Assembly: GCA_017614395.1 (NCBI GenBank)
Contig: JAGABX010000059.1
Location: 1 to 64,000, forward strand
DNA length: 64,000 bases
Reading direction: 5' to 3'
Origin: Eubacterium sp.
GTDB taxonomy: Bacteria > Bacillota > Clostridia > Lachnospirales > Lachnospiraceae
Within the stretch, counting starts at the first letter, position 1. The number at the start of each line of letters is the position of its first letter. A model generated the notes under the pieces. That model ran no database searches. It worked only from the letters and a program-made list of their open reading frames with translations, and was not told the DNA's origin. Both the position numbers and the translations under genes were made by a program. Positions 18,350 through 27,337 of the stretch are shown in pieces.

Positions 18350-20041
18350 CTATTTCTCCAGCAATCCGTCAAATTCCTCCGGCGGTAACGGTTTGGAGAA
18401 ATAATAACCCTGTATAACATCACAGCCGCACTTTTTCAGCAGATCATACTGTTCAACATATTCAACACCCTCGGCGATAACGGTGACGCCGAGATATCTG
18501 GCAATCTCCATGATCAATTCAACTAATTTTAATGCTTTTTCGTCAGTATGAACATTACGCACAAAAACCATATCAAGTTTCAGTACATCAAAAGGCAGGC
18601 TTGTCAACATGTTCAATGACGAATATCCCGATCCGAAGTCATCCATCTCCACTCGAAAGCCCTTGTTTCTGAGATTGTTGACAACATCTATCAACTGTCT
18701 CGAATCCTCTGCGTACGCTGACTCGGTTACCTCCAACAGGTATTCATTCGGTGTCAGCCCGTTCTCTCGCAGTATACGTAACAGATTTGACTGTAAATTC
18801 GGATCATACATATCCATTCGCGAAACATTTACGGAAACCGGCACGGTCACTCCGAACTCTTTCTTCCATGCGGCTATCTGGGCCGCTGCCTGTTTCCACA
18901 CATAGAGATCGAGCTGCTGAATCAACCCGTTTGTCTCAAAAAGGGGAATGAACGCACCCGGTGAGATCATCCCGAGTTCCGGATGAATCCATCGTATCAA
19001 AGCCTCCGCGCTCGTCAGTTTCGGCTCATCGCCCTGTATCGAGTATTTCGGCTGATAGTATACAACGAGATGTCCTTTTTCCATTGCCTCCTCAAAATCT
19101 CCGATCAGCCTCTCTGAAAACAGGTTTTTCTCGTATGCCTCCGTATCGTAATATGATATGGAAACAGCATAATTGTTCCTGATGGAATCACATGCCTGTT
19201 TCGCGCGGTCAAACCTTCTCTCGATCTGTATTGAGCGGTCGACACTCGGATATACACCAAATCTGACACGAATATGGTTGTTTTTTGTAATCTTTACCAA
19301 TGCTTCGATCAGTTCCGCATGCATCGACTCATAATCCTCCTCGTGAAGATGCGTGCAGTAAACATAAAACTTGTCAGCCTCATAACGGCAGGCATATCCA
19401 TCCGCCTCCGTAGAAATCAGATGATTGATGGTACGCGCCATCTCCTTTAGCACCCGATCTCCGAATTCGCGGCCATGCAGCTCATTGAACAAATGAAAAT
19501 GTTCGACATCTATGGCAACGGCGTCCATATCCCAATCGGGATAATAACGTTCCAATTGTGATGCATACTGATAGAAAAATTCTTTGGTGTAGAGTCCTGT
19601 CAGATGATCCCTCTCCGTCGCCGCAATGATCAGTCGATCCTCTGACAGTTCAATAATCCTGCGTACACGAGCTAAAATCACCTCCGGCATATCATATGGT
19701 TTTGTTATAAAATCAGCGGCTCCTTGTTTCAGGGAATCCACCTCTGCTTCTTTTTCAGACGTAAGCACGATCACAGGGATAGCCTTTAATTCCGAATCCT
19801 CCTGCATGATTTTCAAAACCTCAAAACCATCTAACACAGGCATCATCAGATCCAGCATGACCAACGACAGTTTTTGCTTGTTTTCTCGGATGACATTCAA
19901 TGCTTCCTCGCCGTTCTCCGCGTAAATCACATCATATTTCTGCTGAATGATATACCCGAGCATCTCACGATTAATTTGCTCATCATCGACGACTAAAACC
20001 TGTCGCTTTCTGTTTCCCGTAAACGCTAATCCTCTGTTCAT
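18350..20041 (-). CDS. Response regulator with degenerate GGDEF and active-type EAL domain
   Basis: The protein has 563 residues. A receiver domain (about 12-130) has acceptor Asp64 in VMLDLMMP and KPYD as the conserved Lys region. A GGDEF-like domain (about 150-300) has its signature changed to YEADKF. The EAL domain (about 310-560) retains SAEALIRW, LLEVTES, MDDFGSGYSS, LKLDMVF and IAEGVE. It should be a phosphorylation-controlled c-di-GMP phosphodiesterase. There is no membrane segment, so it is cytosolic. The ATG at 20041 has no strong ribosome binding site. murE lies upstream by 79 bp and a lone Hpt gene downstream. Confidence 0.9.
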   Translation of the reverse strand: MNRGLAFTGNRKRQVLVVDDEQINREMLGYIIQQKYDVIYAENGEEALNVIRENKQKLSLVMLDLMMPVLDGFEVLKIMQEDSELKAIPVIVLTSEKEAEVDSLKQGAADFITKPYDMPEVILARVRRIIELSEDRLIIAATERDHLTGLYTKEFFYQYASQLERYYPDWDMDAVAIDVEHFHLFNELHGREFGDRVLKEMARTINHLISTEADGYACRYEADKFYVYCTHLHEEDYESMHAELIEALVKITKNNHIRVRFGVYPSVDRSIQIERRFDRAKQACDSIRNNYAVSISYYDTEAYEKNLFSERLIGDFEEAMEKGHLVVYYQPKYSIQGDEPKLTSAEALIRWIHPELGMISPGAFIPLFETNGLIQQLDLYVWKQAAAQIAAWKKEFGVTVPVSVNVSRMDMYDPNLQSNLLRILRENGLTPNEYLLEVTESAYAEDSRQLIDVVNNLRNKGFRVEMDDFGSGYSSLNMLTSLPFDVLKLDMVFVRNVHTDEKALKLVELIMEIARYLGVTVIAEGVEYVEQYDLLKKCGCDVIQGYYFSKPLPPEEFDGLLEK

Positions 20042-20120
20042 TTATTATGCTCCTGTTGTTATTGATTATATGTTCATATTATTAGGTAAACGCCTGTCAA
20101 TACGTTCTCTCGCGTTTCAG

Positions 20121-21695
20121 TCACGCATTTAGAGCCGCCAGTCCTGCTGCTACCGCCTCGCGTTCGCTGTAATGATGCTTTACGCCCTGTATTTCCTGAT
20201 ATTCCTCATGCCCTTTGCCAAGCAAAACGATCATGTCGCCGCTTTCAGCCTGCCTTATTGCGGTGGCTACTGCCTCCATCCGATCCTCGATCACGGTATA
20301 TTTCAAATCGGTTTTGCCGAGTCCCACCTTTATATCCTCTACGATATCGGAAAAAGTTTCAGTTCTGGGGTTATCACTGGTAACATACGCATAATCCGCG
20401 AGTTTCCCGACAGCCTCGCCCATCTCATACCGCCTGAGCCTGCTTCTGTTGCCGCCGCACCCGAAAATAGCGATCAATCTGTGCGGATTATATCCACGCA
20501 GCGTTTTCAATACACTTTCCGTGCTGACGCCGTTATGAGCAAAGTCTATCAGGACAGAAAAATCATGTCCCGTCGGTACCGCTTCAACACGCCCCCGTAC
20601 CTCTACATGCTGAACAGCCGTTATGATCTTTTCATCCGGAACACCTATCAGCGCCCCGACTGTTATCGCGCACAGAGCATTATACACATTAAAAAGTCCG
20701 GGCAATCCAACCGTGACATTGCCGTTTATCAGACCACGCACACCAAATTTCATTGCAAGTGTATCAAGCTCGTTTACATGCTCTATATCAACCGCCATCA
20801 GATCACGATTCCCGGTATACTCCTCGCATGTTGACAGATACTGCTCATCAGTGATTTCCGACGGCGTATCAGCATGTCCCCAAACTCCGTAAGTCTTTAC
20901 AAGGCAATGCGCACCACGGATAATTCCGGCTGAATGAGGATCGTCCGCGTTAAATATTCCGGTATTGCAATGATCAAAAAGTTCAGCCTTGCAACGCAGA
21001 TAATCATTGAAATCTTCATGCTCGTTTTTACCGATATGATCAGGAGTTATATTTGTAAAAATTCCGTAATCAAACCGCATACCTGCCACACGGTCCATCT
21101 TCACTCCCTGCGAACTGACCTCCATAACAAAATACTCGCAACCCGCCTCACAGATATCGGCAATATAGGATTGAAGGTCATATGACTCCGGAGTTGTATG
21201 TTCAATAGGTGTCACCTCATCCCCGATAGCAACACCGATAGTCCCGATAATGCCGCACTTTTTACCGGTACGCTCGAGAATGTTTTTAATGAGGTAGGTT
21301 GTAGTTGATTTTCCCTTTGTTCCGGTGATTCCTATGCTGATCATTTTTTTCATCGGATGGTCGAAATAATTCTGCGAGATCAGACTCAGCGCTTTCCGTC
21401 CGTTGTCAACTTTAATTACCGTTATATTCTCTGGAATTGAAATGCCGTATTCCTCTTCTATTACAGACAATTCCTTCTCAACCACGAGCGTTTTCGCACC
21501 GCGTCCGATTACATCCCCAATGTATTTGTGTCCGTCTGAAACAGTCCCGGCAATCGCCACGAACATGAACCCCTCGCTCACCTTCCGCGAGTCATACGCC
21601 ACATCCGCTACAGGCGTTTCCAACTCCCCCTGAACCAGCTCATATGATACATCCTCTAATAACACACTAAGTTCTTTTTCCTGTTTAACTGCCAT
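20121..21695 (-). CDS. murE: UDP-N-acetylmuramoyl-tripeptide synthetase (MurE ligase)
   Basis: MurE (524 residues) adds the third residue of the peptidoglycan stem peptide to UDP-MurNAc-L-Ala-D-Glu using ATP. The three Mur ligase domains are visible: an N-terminal substrate domain (DSRKVSEGFMFVAI), the central ATPase with GTKGKSTTTYLIKNIL and HTTPES, and the C-terminal domain. TSDNPRTE carries the DNPR motif linked to meso-diaminopimelate addition. It stands alone rather than in a dcw cluster. The ATG has a GGAGA-type ribosome binding site. Upstream lies a large palindromic element. Confidence 0.95.
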   Translation of the reverse strand: MAVKQEKELSVLLEDVSYELVQGELETPVADVAYDSRKVSEGFMFVAIAGTVSDGHKYIGDVIGRGAKTLVVEKELSVIEEEYGISIPENITVIKVDNGRKALSLISQNYFDHPMKKMISIGITGTKGKSTTTYLIKNILERTGKKCGIIGTIGVAIGDEVTPIEHTTPESYDLQSYIADICEAGCEYFVMEVSSQGVKMDRVAGMRFDYGIFTNITPDHIGKNEHEDFNDYLRCKAELFDHCNTGIFNADDPHSAGIIRGAHCLVKTYGVWGHADTPSEITDEQYLSTCEEYTGNRDLMAVDIEHVNELDTLAMKFGVRGLINGNVTVGLPGLFNVYNALCAITVGALIGVPDEKIITAVQHVEVRGRVEAVPTGHDFSVLIDFAHNGVSTESVLKTLRGYNPHRLIAIFGCGGNRSRLRRYEMGEAVGKLADYAYVTSDNPRTETFSDIVEDIKVGLGKTDLKYTVIEDRMEAVATAIRQAESGDMIVLLGKGHEEYQEIQGVKHHYSEREAVAAGLAALNA

Positions 21696-21760
21696 TTGTC
21701 TCTCCTAACCATATTTAACAGGTTCATTTCCAACTGCGCTATGGCGTGATACCAATCTCA

Positions 21761-21867
21761 GCGACGAATTCATATACACTTGTGAGGGGCATTCCCCCGA
21801 AGTGGAGACCGACGAGGTACGAGGAGGTCGTGAACGTGCCCCGAACGAGTGTATATGAATTCGTCGC
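21761..21867. repeat. Palindromic element 1 (20-bp perfect arms, structured core)
   Basis: The 20-bp arm at 21761-21780 (starting GCGACGAATTC) is the exact reverse complement of 21848-21867. Inside, GGGGCA (21786-21791) pairs with TGCCCC (21837-21842). The core carries GAGGGG, CGAGGTAC and GTGAACGTGCCCCGAACGA (21830-21848). The same core motifs recur in the element at 35863-35997 although the outer arms differ. It lies between a HAD gene stop and murE. No ORF, terminal T tract or target duplication was found. Confidence 0.75.
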
Positions 21868-21876
21868 GACACATAT

Positions 21877-22704
21877 CTACCCTAACAAACCGAAATGAAC
21901 CAGCGCCTTCTCGATCCCATCCGCGAGCACCGCATCCGTAACATAATCAACCTCCGGGAATATCGCCGGATTCCCATCTCCCATGGCGACTGATACCCCC
22001 ACGATCTGCAACATCGGCAGGTCGTTAGTGCTGTCACCGAACCCGATGGTTTTCTCCCGCGGGACATTCAGATAGTCACACATGAACTGTATTCCCGTCG
22101 CCTTGGAGTATCCCTTCGGTACTATCTCATAAAAAGTCGGATCTCTCTCAATAAAATCAAACCGGTCCTCATACTTTTTCCTGAAACCGGCCATATCCCC
22201 CGTCTCATCAAACCACAATGCCATTTTGTCGAAATCCAGCACCTCTGCGTCCAAAAACTCGATACGTCCGGCCTCAAACTCCGGCGAAACACTCTTTCCC
22301 AAATCCCTCTTCGGTCTGGGTGCCTTGAAAAATCCTACTACCTCCGGCATCCACGGCTCATGATGGAAATATGAATGCGCGCTTCCCTCGAGAACTCCGT
22401 CAATATGATATTTTACGAGGTCATCCGCGATCTCACGTTGCAACTCCTGTGGCAGAGTCGCATGCAGAAGTTCCTTATCATGATAGATAATATGCGTACC
22501 GCAGCCGCCGACAACACCGTCAAATCCTATGTCCAAAATCTCCTTAGGCCAGATATCGCGACACCTGCCGGTACATATCATGCACTGATGTCCTCTCTCC
22601 CTCAAAAGCCTGATCGACCGGATTGCAGAATCAGGTACCACCTGCTCGTCATTATCCAATATTGTTCCGTCTATGTCAAAAAAGATTAAGTATTTGTCGT
22701 TCAC
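21877..22704 (-). CDS. HAD-superfamily (Cof-type) phosphatase
   Basis: The 275-residue protein has the four HAD motifs: FDIDGTILDN (nucleophile and acid Asp), the MICTGR region, the Lys before ATGIQF, and GFGDSTNDLPML. The type II cap in the middle places it with Cof/YidA-like sugar-phosphate or FMN phosphatases. The natural substrate cannot be told. The start is GTG with AGAGGA upstream. Citrate synthase precedes it by 62 bp in the same orientation, and the palindromic element follows 9 bp after its stop. Confidence 0.88.
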   Translation of the reverse strand: MNDKYLIFFDIDGTILDNDEQVVPDSAIRSIRLLRERGHQCMICTGRCRDIWPKEILDIGFDGVVGGCGTHIIYHDKELLHATLPQELQREIADDLVKYHIDGVLEGSAHSYFHHEPWMPEVVGFFKAPRPKRDLGKSVSPEFEAGRIEFLDAEVLDFDKMALWFDETGDMAGFRKKYEDRFDFIERDPTFYEIVPKGYSKATGIQFMCDYLNVPREKTIGFGDSTNDLPMLQIVGVSVAMGDGNPAIFPEVDYVTDAVLADGIEKALVHFGLLG

Positions 22705-22766
22705 TCACCCAGTCCTCTTGCTTTTTTTAATCCGCGTATACTCTGACATAACCACCGCAGAGCATC

Positions 22767-24149
22767 CTACGCATCGCCCCGTTTGTATTCCTCAGGCATC
22801 TCACGCCGCTCTCCGACATACATATATGCCGGTCGAATAATCTTGCCACGGTTCGCCAACTCCTCTATGCGATGCGCGCTCCAACCTGAGATACGGGCAA
22901 TCGCAAAAATCGGAGTGTACAGTTCCTTCGGAATTCCGAGCATTTTATATACTAAACCTGAATACATGTCAACATTAGCCGAAACGGGTTTTCGACCCGG
23001 GTGGCTGTTCATGATCATATCCTTTGACAAACGCTCAACACGATCGTAGAGTGCAAATTCCTCCTCCATACCGGTCTCGGCAGCTAACTTTTCCGCCATG
23101 TCTTTCAATATTACCTCACGAGGATCGGATAATGTATAAACAGCATGTCCCATACCGTAAATCAAACCGCTGCGATCAAACGCCTCGCGCGCAAGGATCT
23201 TTTTCAGATAATCCTCAACACCTGCATCAGTATGCCAGTCACAGTTTTCCATCAGATCATCAAACATCATCTGTACACGCAGGTTCGCTCCGCCGTGACG
23301 CGGTCCCTTGAGCGATGCTATTGATGCCGAGATTGCCGAATATGTATCTGTCCCTGATGAAGTAACCACATGATCCGTAAACGTTGAGTTATTACCGCCA
23401 CCGTGATCAGCGTGCAAAACTAACGCAACATCGAGAACGAGCGCCTCTAATTCAGTGAACTGCCCGTCCGGCCTCACCATGCGAAGGATATTCTCTGCGG
23501 TGGAATGATCTTTCCTCGGCTGGCGAATGATCAGATCCGCATTTTTCACATAGTGCATGTACGCATGATAACTGTATACTGCAATCATCGGAACCTTTGC
23601 TATGAGCTGCAGTGACTGTCTCAAAACATTCGGAAGTGAAATATCGTCCGGTGCTTCATCATATGAATAGAGTGTCAGCACTGATTTTTGCAACGCATTC
23701 ATTATGTTCTCACTGGGTGCTTTCATGATGACATCACGCACAAATGAACCCGACAACTCCCTGAGAGATGCAAGAATATTCAAAAACCCGGCAAAATCCT
23801 CCTCATCCGGAAGTTCACCGAACAACAGCAGATATGTTGCTTTTTCTAAATTGTAACGCTCCGAGTGTGCATTTTTCAGAAGCAGTGCAACATCGTAGCC
23901 ACGATACTGCAACAGACCTTCGCACGGAACCCTTTTCCCGTCATGGTCCATGGAACCGATAACCTCTGCTATCTCGGTCAATCCGGTCAGCACGCCTCGT
24001 CCTGTTTTGGTGTCACGGAGCCCCTGCTTCACATCATATTGGTTATACAGTTCACGGTCGATGGGACCATGTTTTCCCTGTATATCCACCAGCCGGTCAA
24101 ACGCCCTGTTTAACCCGCCCCCAAGAGCCATCATCGCCCGATTATCCAT
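22767..24149 (-). CDS. gltA: Citrate synthase
   Basis: The enzyme (460 residues from the ATG at 24149) condenses acetyl-CoA and oxaloacetate to citrate. Active-site signatures are present: LHADHGGGNNSTF, GPRHGGAN, YGMGHAVYTLSDPR and a downstream NVDMYSG segment. It has an N-terminal extension of about 45 residues compared with the shortest homologues. A GTG 15 bases upstream is in frame, but the GAGGAG box fits the ATG. The gene is divergent from the metal ATPase operon and upstream of the HAD gene. No other TCA-cycle genes are in the window. In anaerobes it usually serves glutamate synthesis. Confidence 0.93.
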   Translation of the reverse strand: MDNRAMMALGGGLNRAFDRLVDIQGKHGPIDRELYNQYDVKQGLRDTKTGRGVLTGLTEIAEVIGSMDHDGKRVPCEGLLQYRGYDVALLLKNAHSERYNLEKATYLLLFGELPDEEDFAGFLNILASLRELSGSFVRDVIMKAPSENIMNALQKSVLTLYSYDEAPDDISLPNVLRQSLQLIAKVPMIAVYSYHAYMHYVKNADLIIRQPRKDHSTAENILRMVRPDGQFTELEALVLDVALVLHADHGGGNNSTFTDHVVTSSGTDTYSAISASIASLKGPRHGGANLRVQMMFDDLMENCDWHTDAGVEDYLKKILAREAFDRSGLIYGMGHAVYTLSDPREVILKDMAEKLAAETGMEEEFALYDRVERLSKDMIMNSHPGRKPVSANVDMYSGLVYKMLGIPKELYTPIFAIARISGWSAHRIEELANRGKIIRPAYMYVGERREMPEEYKRGDA

Positions 24150-24242
24150 TTTCAAACTCCTCACTTCGGATTATTCACAACATAACGATATTTTACAGCC
24201 AAACGCAGTGTATGTCAACCCTTTTACATATTAAAAAAAGTA

Positions 24243-24271
24243 TTGACAAACTGTACCGGTGGGTGTATATT
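24243..24271 (+). promoter_or_regulatory. Promoter of the metal ATPase operon
   Basis: TTGACA (24243-24248), 17-bp spacer, and TATATT (24266-24271). The operator at 24277-24290 covers the transcription start. Confidence 0.85.
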
Positions 24272-24276
24272 ATATA

Positions 24277-24290
24277 TGAACAGTTGTTCA
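24277..24290 (+). promoter_or_regulatory. ArsR/SmtB-type operator
   Basis: TGAACA-GT-TGTTCA is a perfect 6-2-6 palindrome matching the core of known ArsR/SmtB-family boxes (CzrA, SmtB, CadC type). It sits at the start of transcription of a heavy-metal ATPase. Binding of a metal-sensing repressor that releases with Zn or Cd is the likely control. The repressor gene is not in the window. Confidence 0.8.
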
Positions 24291-24381
24291 AGTGTTTTAT
24301 TCACCATCAGCTATACAGAATCTATTGACGGGAATTACTACTCAGGATTCCCTCTGTATACCATCACGGAGGTTAATAATT

Positions 24382-24600
24382 ATGAAAAAGAAATTCAAAC
24401 TTCAGGATCTGGATTGTGCCAATTGCGCTGCAAAAATGGAGGATGCCATCAAAAAAATCGCCGGTGTCAACGATGCATCCGTCAGTTTTATGACACAGAA
24501 AATGATGATCGATGCCGATGACTCTGTTTTCGACAGTGTTGTTGCCGAGGCAGTTCGGGTAATAGCAAAGGTTGAGCCCGACTGTCAGGTGGTTTTATGA
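24382..24600 (+). CDS. Stand-alone heavy-metal-associated (HMA) domain protein
   Basis: The 72-residue ferredoxin-like metal-binding protein carries DLDCANCAAKMEDA, an HMA CxxC site. Its stop overlaps the ATPase start (ATGA), and the ATPase lacks its own HMA domain, so this looks like the ATPase's N-terminal domain as a separate gene. It may hand the metal to the pump or sense it. The ATG at 24382 follows GGAGG by 8 bases. Earlier in-frame ATGs lie within the operator-proximal leader. Confidence 0.88.
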   Translation: MKKKFKLQDLDCANCAAKMEDAIKKIAGVNDASVSFMTQKMMIDADDSVFDSVVAEAVRVIAKVEPDCQVVL

Positions 24601-26624
24601 ATAAAAAGCAAAAAAAATGGCTTCTGCGCATCGTTATTTCCGGTGTCATATTTGCCGTGCTTTTTATTATGGAACACGCGGGAGTATTTGAGAAACTGCC
24701 ATGGTACATATCTCCTCTTGCCTTTCTCGTCCCATATCTGATAATAGGATATGATGTCCTGATGCGTGCAGCAAAAAACATCTGTCACGGTCGTGTTTTT
24801 GACGAGAACTTTTTGATGATGATCGCCACGTTCGGCGCTATTGCTGTAGGAGAATACAGTGAGGCAGTTGCCGTTATGCTGTTTTATCAGGTGGGCGAGC
24901 TGTTCCAGAATGTAGCAGTTAACAGATCGCGCCAGTCCATCACGGCGATGATGGAAATTGTTCCGGAGTACGCGAATATCGAACAGGACGGTCAGCTCAC
25001 ACAGGTCGATCCCGACGATGTTGAGATTGGCACACACATCACTGTACTGCCCGGCGAACGCATCCCATTAGACGGCGTGGTCATACAGGGTTCCTCCCTG
25101 ATTGACACTGCTGCGCTCACCGGTGAGAGCGTGCCTCGAACTGTTTCGACCGGTGACACAATTATCTCCGGCTGCATCAACGGCTCCGGCACTCTGATTG
25201 TTGAGACAACCAGGGAATTTGATGATTCGACCGTATCGAAAATCCTTGAGCTCGTCGAGAGCGCTTCCGAGAAAAAGGCGCAAACCGAAAATTTCATTAC
25301 TCGTTTTGCGAGATACTACACACCGGTCGTTACCATCGCCGCTATTTTGCTTGCGATTATTCCGCCTCTGATAATCGGTGGAAACTGGGGCATATGGCTG
25401 AAGCGGGCATGCATATTCCTCGTCATCTCCTGTCCCTGCGCACTCGTTATTTCCGTTCCGCTGGGATTTTTTGCAGGTATCGGAGCAGCGTCCCGCATCG
25501 GTGTTTTGGTAAAGGGCTCCAATTTTCTCGAACTGACCGCTTCCTTACGAACAATTGCTTTTGACAAAACAGGCACGCTCACGTTAGGAGAATTTCGGGT
25601 TCAGGAAATACACCCCGCAAACGGCGAACCATACTTTTTCCCTAAATCATATCCGGATGACAATGATGGGCGTAACGAATCCTTCAACGAACGCGATCCG
25701 ATTTTTAATGTTCTACGTCTCACCGCACATGTCGAGGGATATTCCAACCACCCGATCGCCGTTTCCATACGAGAGGCATATGAGCAGCGTTTCGGCACTC
25801 CGATCGATCTGAACATCGTCGAAAATGTCGAGGAAATTGCCGGACATGGCATACGGGCAACAATAAACGGAGTTCCCGGTTCACTGCCGGAAAACCCATC
25901 GACACAGACGGGCATTACTCCGAGCGGTCATACAGGTAAACAAACCCTGCTCGCCGGAAACGAAAAACTCATGGCTGAAAACGGGATAACAGTACCGCCC
26001 TGTGACGCTATCGGCACGATCGTTCATCTCGCATCCGCTGACGATAAAAAGTATTACGGCTGCATCGTCATAGCCGACAAGGTCAAGGATGGTATATCCG
26101 CCGAGTTGAAGAATCTGAAAAAGGTCGGAATAACGAATACCGTTATGCTGACCGGAGATGTGGATTCAGTCGCGAAACGCATAGCGGAAAGCATCGGCAT
26201 TGACCAGGTCAAATCAGAACTCCTCCCCGCTGACAAGGTTACTGCCGTCGAATCACTCATAGATCCGACAGGCAATAAAAAAGTTGCATTCGTCGGAGAC
26301 GGAATCAATGACGCACCTGTTCTGATGCGCGCCGATGTCGGGATAGCCATGGGCAGCATGGGCAGCGATGCCGCCATCGAGGCAGCTGATATAGTAATCA
26401 TGGATGATGATATATCAAAAATTGCAAAAACAATCGGCATCGGCAGAAAGACCATGCGTATTATTCGTGAAAATATAGTATTTGCCCTGACAGTGAAATT
26501 TTCCATAATGATTCTCGGAGCCCTCGGCCTGGCAAACATGTGGCTTGCGGTGTTCGCTGATGTAGGAGTCGCTGTGATTGCTATTCTGAACTCAATGAGA
26601 ATGCTTAGCGCAAAAAATCGGTAA
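24597..26624 (+). CDS. Heavy-metal-translocating P1B-type ATPase (Zn/Cd/Pb type)
   Basis: The 675-residue pump exports divalent metal ions using ATP. Motifs in order: TGES in the actuator domain, Cys279-Pro-Cys281 in the transport helix (ISCPCALVIS), the phosphorylated Asp323 in DKTGTLT, YSNHPIA as the HP motif, and VGDGINDAPVL. The CPC motif and a last helix pair with VFADVGVAVIAILNSMR match ZntA/CadA-type rather than Cu pumps. The nucleotide-binding domain has a polar insertion (DDNDGRNESFNERD). It is coupled by a 4-base overlap to the HMA protein gene and expressed from the ArsR-type promoter. Zn/Cd/Pb specificity is inferred. Confidence 0.92.
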   Translation: MNKKQKKWLLRIVISGVIFAVLFIMEHAGVFEKLPWYISPLAFLVPYLIIGYDVLMRAAKNICHGRVFDENFLMMIATFGAIAVGEYSEAVAVMLFYQVGELFQNVAVNRSRQSITAMMEIVPEYANIEQDGQLTQVDPDDVEIGTHITVLPGERIPLDGVVIQGSSLIDTAALTGESVPRTVSTGDTIISGCINGSGTLIVETTREFDDSTVSKILELVESASEKKAQTENFITRFARYYTPVVTIAAILLAIIPPLIIGGNWGIWLKRACIFLVISCPCALVISVPLGFFAGIGAASRIGVLVKGSNFLELTASLRTIAFDKTGTLTLGEFRVQEIHPANGEPYFFPKSYPDDNDGRNESFNERDPIFNVLRLTAHVEGYSNHPIAVSIREAYEQRFGTPIDLNIVENVEEIAGHGIRATINGVPGSLPENPSTQTGITPSGHTGKQTLLAGNEKLMAENGITVPPCDAIGTIVHLASADDKKYYGCIVIADKVKDGISAELKNLKKVGITNTVMLTGDVDSVAKRIAESIGIDQVKSELLPADKVTAVESLIDPTGNKKVAFVGDGINDAPVLMRADVGIAMGSMGSDAAIEAADIVIMDDDISKIAKTIGIGRKTMRIIRENIVFALTVKFSIMILGALGLANMWLAVFADVGVAVIAILNSMRMLSAKNR

Positions 26625-26921
26625 TCAGCGTTTTCTTAATACACACTGAAAGATATAAAACAGTTCTTCATTACCCGGTTTTCCGCGGTTTTTGAGGAAC
26701 TTTTTATTTATTCTCAAATTTTTATAAAAAAATACTTGACCTGTCGTACTATATGTGATATAGTATAACCATCGTTACAACGACAGACGTAATATGTCAG
26801 CCGTACTACGTCAGACAAACAGGTGCAGAATACCACTGAAATCTCAATTAAAAATCTCAATTAATTCAATAACAGATGATAATGTGATACCAATGCACCG
26901 GACGAAAGGAGAGATGATTCC
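26625..26921. other. Intergenic region upstream of padR
   Basis: This 297-bp gap holds a promoter and operator (26736-26764), a second inverted repeat GACGTA (26786-26791) / TACGTC (26807-26812) in the leader, and the padR ribosome binding site. Near 26685-26705 a GGTTTTCCGCGGTTTTTGAGGAAC stretch followed by Ts may weakly terminate the ATPase operon. No small ORF with a good start was seen. Confidence 0.6.
26736..26764 (+). promoter_or_regulatory. padR promoter with overlapping palindromic operator
   Basis: TTGACC (26736-26741), 17-bp spacer, and TATAGT (26759-26764). ACTATAT-GTG-ATATAGT (26748-26764) is a perfect 7-bp inverted repeat that covers the spacer and -10. It is a good candidate for autorepression by the PadR protein encoded downstream. 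Confidence 0.7.
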
Positions 26922-27335
26922 ATGATAAGCAGTGATGTAATGCGCGGGTGCAACGACACTATCATCCTGTACCTGCTGCTGAAGGAACCGTCCTACGGAT
27001 ATGAAATATCCAAATCCATCCGCAGGATGTCCGAGGACAAATATGTGATCAAGGAAACCACACTGTATTCGGCGGTTTCCCGCATGGAGAAAAACGGTTA
27101 TATCGACTCCTATGTTTCAGCCGGCGATTCCGGCAAAAAACGAACCTACTACAGGATCACAACCAAGGGAATTGATTACTACAAGGAAAAATGTGACGAG
27201 TGGCAGGTAACCAAAGATGTGATCGACCGGTTTGTCGAAGAGAATTTATCAGATTCAGATAAAGAGATGAATATGGTATCGGCAACCGGACAGAGTGAGT
27301 CAGATAAACTTTCAACCGGAAGGGAGGAGAATTGA
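26922..27335 (+). CDS. PadR family transcriptional regulator
   Basis: The 137-residue protein has the PadR winged-helix layout: ILYLLLKEPSYGYEI for the first helix region, TTLYSAVSRMEKNGYI as recognition helix, and KKRTYYRITTKG as wing. The C-terminal helix mediates dimerisation. The tail is Ser/Asp/Glu-rich. The next gene starts immediately after its stop and carries a HAAS/DUF1700 domain, the usual partner of PadR in Firmicutes. A palindrome over its own promoter suggests autoregulation. The ligand is unknown. Confidence 0.93.
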   Translation: MISSDVMRGCNDTIILYLLLKEPSYGYEISKSIRRMSEDKYVIKETTLYSAVSRMEKNGYIDSYVSAGDSGKKRTYYRITTKGIDYYKEKCDEWQVTKDVIDRFVEENLSDSDKEMNMVSATGQSESDKLSTGREEN

Positions 27336-27337
27336 CC

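Noticed and set aside
18211..18417. Plus-strand open frames opposite the Hpt and REC-EAL genes
   Set aside because: They lack ribosome binding sites and known motifs, and mirror coding sequence of well-supported genes.
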